NCBI GenBank assembly: GCA_964537925.1
Contig: CAZICV010000001.1
Coordinates: 868,001 to 932,000, forward strand
Length of the DNA stretch: 64,000 bases
Reading direction: 5' to 3'
Origin: SLDF01 sp964537925
GTDB lineage: Bacteria > Bacteroidota > Bacteroidia > Chitinophagales > Saprospiraceae
Each line of letters opens with the position of its first letter. Positions within the stretch are counted from its first letter, which is position 1. The notes below the pieces were generated by a model. It worked only from the letters and a program-made list of their open reading frames with translations. It was not told where the DNA came from and searched no databases. The position numbers were made by a program, and so were the translations under genes. Below are positions 60,385 through 64,000 of this stretch, piece by piece.

Positions 60385-61724
60385 GGCATGGGAGGATTGA
60401 CAGCAACGGAATGGCCTTCTACAAAGGCACGCACAGCGCTGTAAGAAACGGCCTTGTCCCTGAAATACGTGATCGCTTCCTGCTGAAGCTGATCCGAAGC
60501 GCCGAGGTGGTGCAGCATATTGGCCAGGTGCATCTTCATATGTCCTTTCTGGATACCAGTCGTCACCAGGGAACGTACGGCTGCAAAATTCTGTGCCAGA
60601 CCAGCTGCCGCTACGATCATCATCAGTTCACGCGCCGAGGGATTGCCCAGTAGCTCCAGCGACCTGCGCGCAATAGGGTGCAACGAGGTCAGCCCGCCGA
60701 CAGTGCCCAGGGCCAGGGGTACCTGGAGCCCGAACCGGAATATACCGTCTTCTACGGTACAGTAACTGAGACTGCGATACTGCCCGTCACGGGCTGCATA
60801 GGCATGAGCGCAGGACTCCACTGCACGAAAGTCATTGGCCGTAGCCAGTATGACTGCATCTATACCGTTGAATATGCCCTTGTTATGGGTCACGGCCCGG
60901 TACGGATCGACTGAGGCGATACGCACTGCCGTGCAAAACTTCCCGGCAAAGTCCGCTGCCGGTATTCCTTCGCAAGTCCCCAGGGCCTCTACAGGGCAGG
61001 ACACCCAGGCTTCGGCCACACAGTCCGGCGTATAGTTGGAGAGGATCGACATGATGATGCGCACATCCTTGCCGGATTCGGGGATATCCGGATCATTCAG
61101 CACAAAGCCCTGCAGGCTCCGTGCAAACTGCTCGAGTACGGAGTTGATGAAGTTTGCACCCATGGAGTCGCAAGTCTCGAAACTCACCCTCAACTGGTAG
61201 TAATCGGGCTCCTGGTCCGTCATATCCAGTAGCTCTATATCGAGGATGCCCCCACCCCTCTGTTCCATATTGGCTGTGATCGGCGCAGCATCTGCCCGCA
61301 GGCGTGCGCGCAGACGATCGAGGCATCCGTAGAGCAAACCCGCAGGACCAGTCCACTTGAAATGCACCTGACCCACTTTGTGCGTATCCAGCACCTGTGC
61401 GTGAAACCCGCCCCGGTCGTACCAGAACTTGGCGGCGCTGGACGCTGCCGCCACGACCGAACTCTCTTCTATGACCATAGGTATGCAATACTCCTGGCCA
61501 TTAATGAGGAAGTTGGGGGCGACCCCATAAGGGAGTATATAATTGCTGATGGTATTCTCGCTGAACCCGTCGATGACTTTTTGCTCTTCCTCTCTGGGCA
61601 ACCAGTAGTACATGAGTTCCTTCATGACCGTCTCCGGGTCTTTGAAGAAGTTCTCCACGATCCACTTCAGCTTACCGCGTTTGCTAAGCTTCGAGAAGCC
61701 GCTGATCACCTTCCTGTTTTCCAT
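60381..61724 (-). CDS. mvaA: hydroxymethylglutaryl-CoA reductase, class II
   Basis: 447 residues. Class II HMGR segments: ENTISNYILPYGVAPNFLIN, EESSVVAAASSAAKFW, CDSMGANFINSVLEQ, THNKGIFNGIDAVILATAND (catalytic lysine in HNKG) and the NAD(P)-binding LALGTVGGLTSLHP; the catalytic histidine region is KGHMKMHLANML near the end. It produces mevalonate (or degrades it in some organisms); the gene context with a GHMP kinase and IPP isomerase favours the biosynthetic role. Upstream of the GHMP kinase with a four-base overlap. Confidence 0.96.
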   Translation of the reverse strand: MENRKVISGFSKLSKRGKLKWIVENFFKDPETVMKELMYYWLPREEEQKVIDGFSENTISNYILPYGVAPNFLINGQEYCIPMVIEESSVVAAASSAAKFWYDRGGFHAQVLDTHKVGQVHFKWTGPAGLLYGCLDRLRARLRADAAPITANMEQRGGGILDIELLDMTDQEPDYYQLRVSFETCDSMGANFINSVLEQFARSLQGFVLNDPDIPESGKDVRIIMSILSNYTPDCVAEAWVSCPVEALGTCEGIPAADFAGKFCTAVRIASVDPYRAVTHNKGIFNGIDAVILATANDFRAVESCAHAYAARDGQYRSLSYCTVEDGIFRFGLQVPLALGTVGGLTSLHPIARRSLELLGNPSARELMMIVAAAGLAQNFAAVRSLVTTGIQKGHMKMHLANMLHHLGASDQLQQEAITYFRDKAVSYSAVRAFVEGHSVAVNPPMP

Positions 61725-61809
61725 TGCATTGCTCAGAATTATTAAATAGCCTTTGTACGTAGCTTGTTTAATCTCTTATACCGTTTGTCGCCAGGCACTA
61801 CTCAGCCGG

Positions 61810-62859
61810 TCAGCTGCGTATACGCAGAAATGCCCTGGCCAGTTCCAGCCCGCGTAACTGCATGGCGACATAACTACGCAGCGCTTCATAGTCTCCCTGC
61901 ATAGCATACTTCAGGAAGCCTGAAGCCTGGCCGTAGACCGCGGGCAGAGGACAGCGGGACAGCAGGTAATAGCCGTCGAGAAAGTCCCTGACCCCTCCGG
62001 AGAGGATGATCTGCCTGCACCGGAGTTCCGTATCTGTACGGCCGCACAGATCGCGCAGAAACCCTGTCATCTCTACGGCAGAATGTCCCAGCCGGCTCAC
62101 CACCGCGTAGGTATCCTGCTTTACCGGATCGCTGCGAAGCAGTTCCAGCCTCGAAAAGTTGGTACCGCCGTGTGCGGCCAGGTCAACCGCTGCCAGCGGC
62201 AGGGCCAGCAGGGCCCTGAGCGAAGCAGGACCCATACCCTGGCCTACTTCCTTGACGATGACCGGCAGATCGGTCAGCTCCAGCAGTTGCGCCAGCGTAT
62301 CGACCGGAGGCCTGCGGATACGGTCCCCTTCGGGTTGCAGCCACTCCTGCAGCGGATTGACGTGTACGATGAGGCCGTCGGCCTGCAACCTGCCAGTCAT
62401 CTCACCGATCAGCGCGGTCTTCCCGTCCGCTATCAAGGACTCGACCTGCGCTATGCCGAGGTTGGCGTACAGAGGCAACTCATGGCCCATAACAGGCCGC
62501 ACCATGAAATCGTCCAGGTATTTGTCGCTGCTCAGGAGCGCCCGGCAGGACCCTAGTCCCATGCCCATACCGAATTCGGCACAGGCTTGAGCCAGCAACC
62601 TGTTGATCGAACCGGCCTTGCCGGTCCCACCGGTCATACTGGACACCCAGATAGGGACGCGTAGTGTCTTCCCGAGAAATTGCATGGCTGGCCAGGAACC
62701 TTCTGCAGGATGCGCGCTCAACGCCGGTTCATAGTAGAAACGGCTATCCAGCTCCATCGCATTCACCTGCGAACGAAAAGCCAGGTCTATATGATCTTCC
62801 TTCCTGTCTGCTGCTCCCGGATCATCGTCCCGGATAAATTCCTGATGGCGTTTGTCCAT
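61810..62859 (-). CDS. fni: isopentenyl-diphosphate delta-isomerase, type 2
   Basis: 349 residues from ATG 62859 (MDKRHQEFIRDDDPGAADRKEDHIDLAFR). FMN-dependent TIM-barrel enzyme: KEDHIDLAFRSQV, PIWVSSMTGGTGKAGSIN, LIVHVNPLQEWLQPEGDR, VIVKEVGQGMGPASL and LAAHGGTNFSRLEL are the type 2 IDI blocks. It interconverts IPP and DMAPP, the last common step of the mevalonate route. A longer frame from 62988 adds a low-complexity arginine-rich stretch and is not used. It is 85 bases upstream of HMGR in the same direction. Confidence 0.95.
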   Translation of the reverse strand: MDKRHQEFIRDDDPGAADRKEDHIDLAFRSQVNAMELDSRFYYEPALSAHPAEGSWPAMQFLGKTLRVPIWVSSMTGGTGKAGSINRLLAQACAEFGMGMGLGSCRALLSSDKYLDDFMVRPVMGHELPLYANLGIAQVESLIADGKTALIGEMTGRLQADGLIVHVNPLQEWLQPEGDRIRRPPVDTLAQLLELTDLPVIVKEVGQGMGPASLRALLALPLAAVDLAAHGGTNFSRLELLRSDPVKQDTYAVVSRLGHSAVEMTGFLRDLCGRTDTELRCRQIILSGGVRDFLDGYYLLSRCPLPAVYGQASGFLKYAMQGDYEALRSYVAMQLRGLELARAFLRIRS

Positions 62860-63107
62860 AGCTCTTCTGCATTGAGTGCGGCGGCGCCGCACAGATAGCT
62901 CCTGCCTGAACGGCAGGCGATGACCCGGTAAAGGTACGGTTTTTAATACCCGGATATCATCCCGGGGAATGCAGCCGCAGTGCTGCAAAGCACCAGCGAC
63001 GCTGCCATGGCTCCCACTTTGCGAAATTTTTACTGTTTTTCAGTTCATTATGGATTTTCACACAAGTTTTTTTTGTCCGAATTGTTGTAAAATGAACCGA
63101 CGAGGCA

Positions 63108-63115
63108 TACCTTTG
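63108..63115 (+). promoter_or_regulatory. Bacteroidota -7 promoter element TACCTTTG for the rplM-rpsI operon
   Basis: Exact TAnnTTTG with a TTG at 63085-63087 at -33 distance; 55 bases before the rplM start. Confidence 0.75.
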
Positions 63116-63170
63116 CATCCGCTTTTCAGCGAAGAGATTATTTTAACTATACGACTAAACAAAAAGTAAC

Positions 63171-63614
63171 GTGAATACGCTAAGTTACAAAACCAAATCG
63201 GCGAAGAAAGAGGAGATACAGCGCAAATGGTATGTGCTGGATGCCGAAGGAGAGGTGGTCGGAAGGATCAGCTCCCGCATCGCTCACGTACTCAGAGGCA
63301 AACACCGGCCGGACTTCACTCCGCACGTAGATGCCGGAGACTATGTGGTCGTGATCAACGCCGATAAAGTGCGTTTCACAGGCAGCAAGTGGGATCAGAA
63401 AGAGTACATCACTTATTCAGGATATCCAGGCGGCCAGAAGAGAGCAACCGCTTCCAACCAGATCGCCAAAAAACCGGAATCTATCCTGGAGATCGCTATA
63501 AAAGGCATGCTTCCCAAAACGAAGCTGGGCAGAGCGATGAGCAAGAAGTTATTTATTTATGCAGGGCCTGAGCATCCGCACCAGGCTCAGAAACCCGAAC
63601 CATTTAAATTCTAA
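63171..63614 (+). CDS. rplM: 50S ribosomal protein L13
   Basis: 147 residues from GTG 63171 (MNTLSYKTKSAKKEEIQRKW). L13 pattern: WYVLDAEGEVVGRISSRIAHVLRGKHRPDFTPHVDAGDYVVVINADKV, EYITYSGYPGGQKR and the AIKGMLPKTKLGRAMSKKLFIYAGPEHPHQAQKP end. GTG start is judged from the A-rich upstream region and no in-frame ATG. Confidence 0.97.
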   Translation: MNTLSYKTKSAKKEEIQRKWYVLDAEGEVVGRISSRIAHVLRGKHRPDFTPHVDAGDYVVVINADKVRFTGSKWDQKEYITYSGYPGGQKRATASNQIAKKPESILEIAIKGMLPKTKLGRAMSKKLFIYAGPEHPHQAQKPEPFKF

Positions 63615-63621
63615 TTGAGTG

Positions 63622-64000
63622 ATGGAAATAATCAACGCAATCGGCAGAAGAAAATCTTCCGTAGCCCGTGTCTACCTGAAAAAGGGATCTGGCAGCATCC
63701 AGATCAACGGCAAGGAACTGAAAGAGTACTTCCCTCAGCTATACATGCAATCCAAAATACACGAACCGATGGAAACCATCGGCCTGGAGTCCGCAACCTA
63801 TGACCTGAATGTCAATGTCAAAGGAGGTGGATACAAAGGCCAGGCGGAAGCAATCCGCATGGCGCTCTCCAGGGCCCTGGTCAAGATGAATGAAGAATTC
63901 AAGTCGGCTCTGAAGGACAGGAAACTGCTCACCAGAGACGCAAGAGAGGTCGAACGTAAAAAATACGGTAAACCCAAGGCTAGAAAGAGCTTCCAGTTCA
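63622..64000 (+). CDS. rpsI: 30S ribosomal protein S9 (partial, 3' end cut by window edge)
   Basis: 126 codons visible, MEIINAIGRRKSSVARVYLKKGSGSIQING with the C-terminal RDAREVERKKYGKPKARKSFQF; only the usual final SKR is missing. Seven bases after rplM, the universal L13-S9 operon order. Confidence 0.97.
   Translation, partial: MEIINAIGRRKSSVARVYLKKGSGSIQINGKELKEYFPQLYMQSKIHEPMETIGLESATYDLNVNVKGGGYKGQAEAIRMALSRALVKMNEEFKSALKDRKLLTRDAREVERKKYGKPKARKSFQF

Noticed and set aside
62969..63169. 66-codon frame just before rplM
   Set aside because: It covers the rplM promoter region and has no family support.
1..64000. CRISPR arrays, insertion sequences, phage genes, rRNA
   Set aside because: No regularly spaced direct repeats, transposase or integrase motifs, or rRNA sequence were seen; the only clear DNA repeats are the RHS core-end copies.

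Overview
This window looks like a chromosomal segment of an uncultured-type Bacteroidota of the Saprospiria/Saprospiraceae kind. The evidence: at least three secreted proteins end in type IX secretion (T9SS) sorting domains; many genes have the Bacteroidota sigma-factor -7 element TAnnTTTG just upstream; Shine-Dalgarno sequences are mostly absent; and mevalonate-pathway genes (class II HMG-CoA reductase, GYDIA-type GHMP kinase, type 2 IPP isomerase) are present. The family placement is inference; the phylum is well supported.

Layout. 1-9132: phoH (cut by the window edge), an ABM-type monooxygenase overlapping aroB, a class A PBP, a small membrane protein, a HEAT-repeat/cyclophilin lipoprotein, gcvT and a GbsR/MarR-like regulator. 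9235-18099: DUF1015 protein, amidohydrolase, typA/bipA, a small one-TM protein, a methionine-type aminotransferase, and a DtxR/MntR-type regulator divergent from a TonB-dependent receptor with a palindrome between them. 18268-25496: patatin-like protein with an internal membrane hairpin, then a minus-strand run of ftsK, lolA and two bPH2 (YdbS/YdbT-like) proteins. 25711-25794: tRNA-Leu(GAG) with a clear terminator.

26351-39971 is the accessory region. A lipoprotein/beta-barrel pair of unknown function (26351-27879) is followed by a large minus-strand RHS locus. It contains a 2389-residue secreted RHS/YD-repeat protein (31958-39127) with a short hydrophobic, glycine-rich C-terminal tip, and a multi-pass membrane protein 4 bases downstream that fits an immunity protein. 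Beyond it lies an AT-rich graveyard of displaced tips: a duplicated, frame-broken copy of the RHS core end plus tip start (31107-31453), a shorter core-end copy (27982-28160), and three broken toxin-like reading frames, each ending at or overlapping the start of an intact small gene (30311-30814, 29235-29870, 28258-28719). I read this as a toxin-decay/immunity-retention array. A small T9SS-sorted protein (39174-39971) is divergent from the RHS gene.

40347-51469: flavin reductase-like protein, a VWA protein, rlmD, an OmpA/PD40/TPR outer-membrane protein, a TPR protein, a T9SS-secreted subtilase and a radical SAM/SPASM protein. 51707-64000: a T9SS-secreted reprolysin-type metalloprotease, a candidate structured small RNA (about 54258-54391), pth, a MurG-like glycosyltransferase, rng (RNase E/G), a 31-residue AURKAIP1/COX24-type basic protein, a TPR protein and an HU-like protein in one minus-strand cluster, the mevalonate genes, and the rplM-rpsI operon running off the right edge.

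Most genes are ordinary housekeeping. The points that repay attention are the RHS tip/immunity array, the candidate small RNA upstream of pth, and the two dyad-symmetric sites that overlap promoters.
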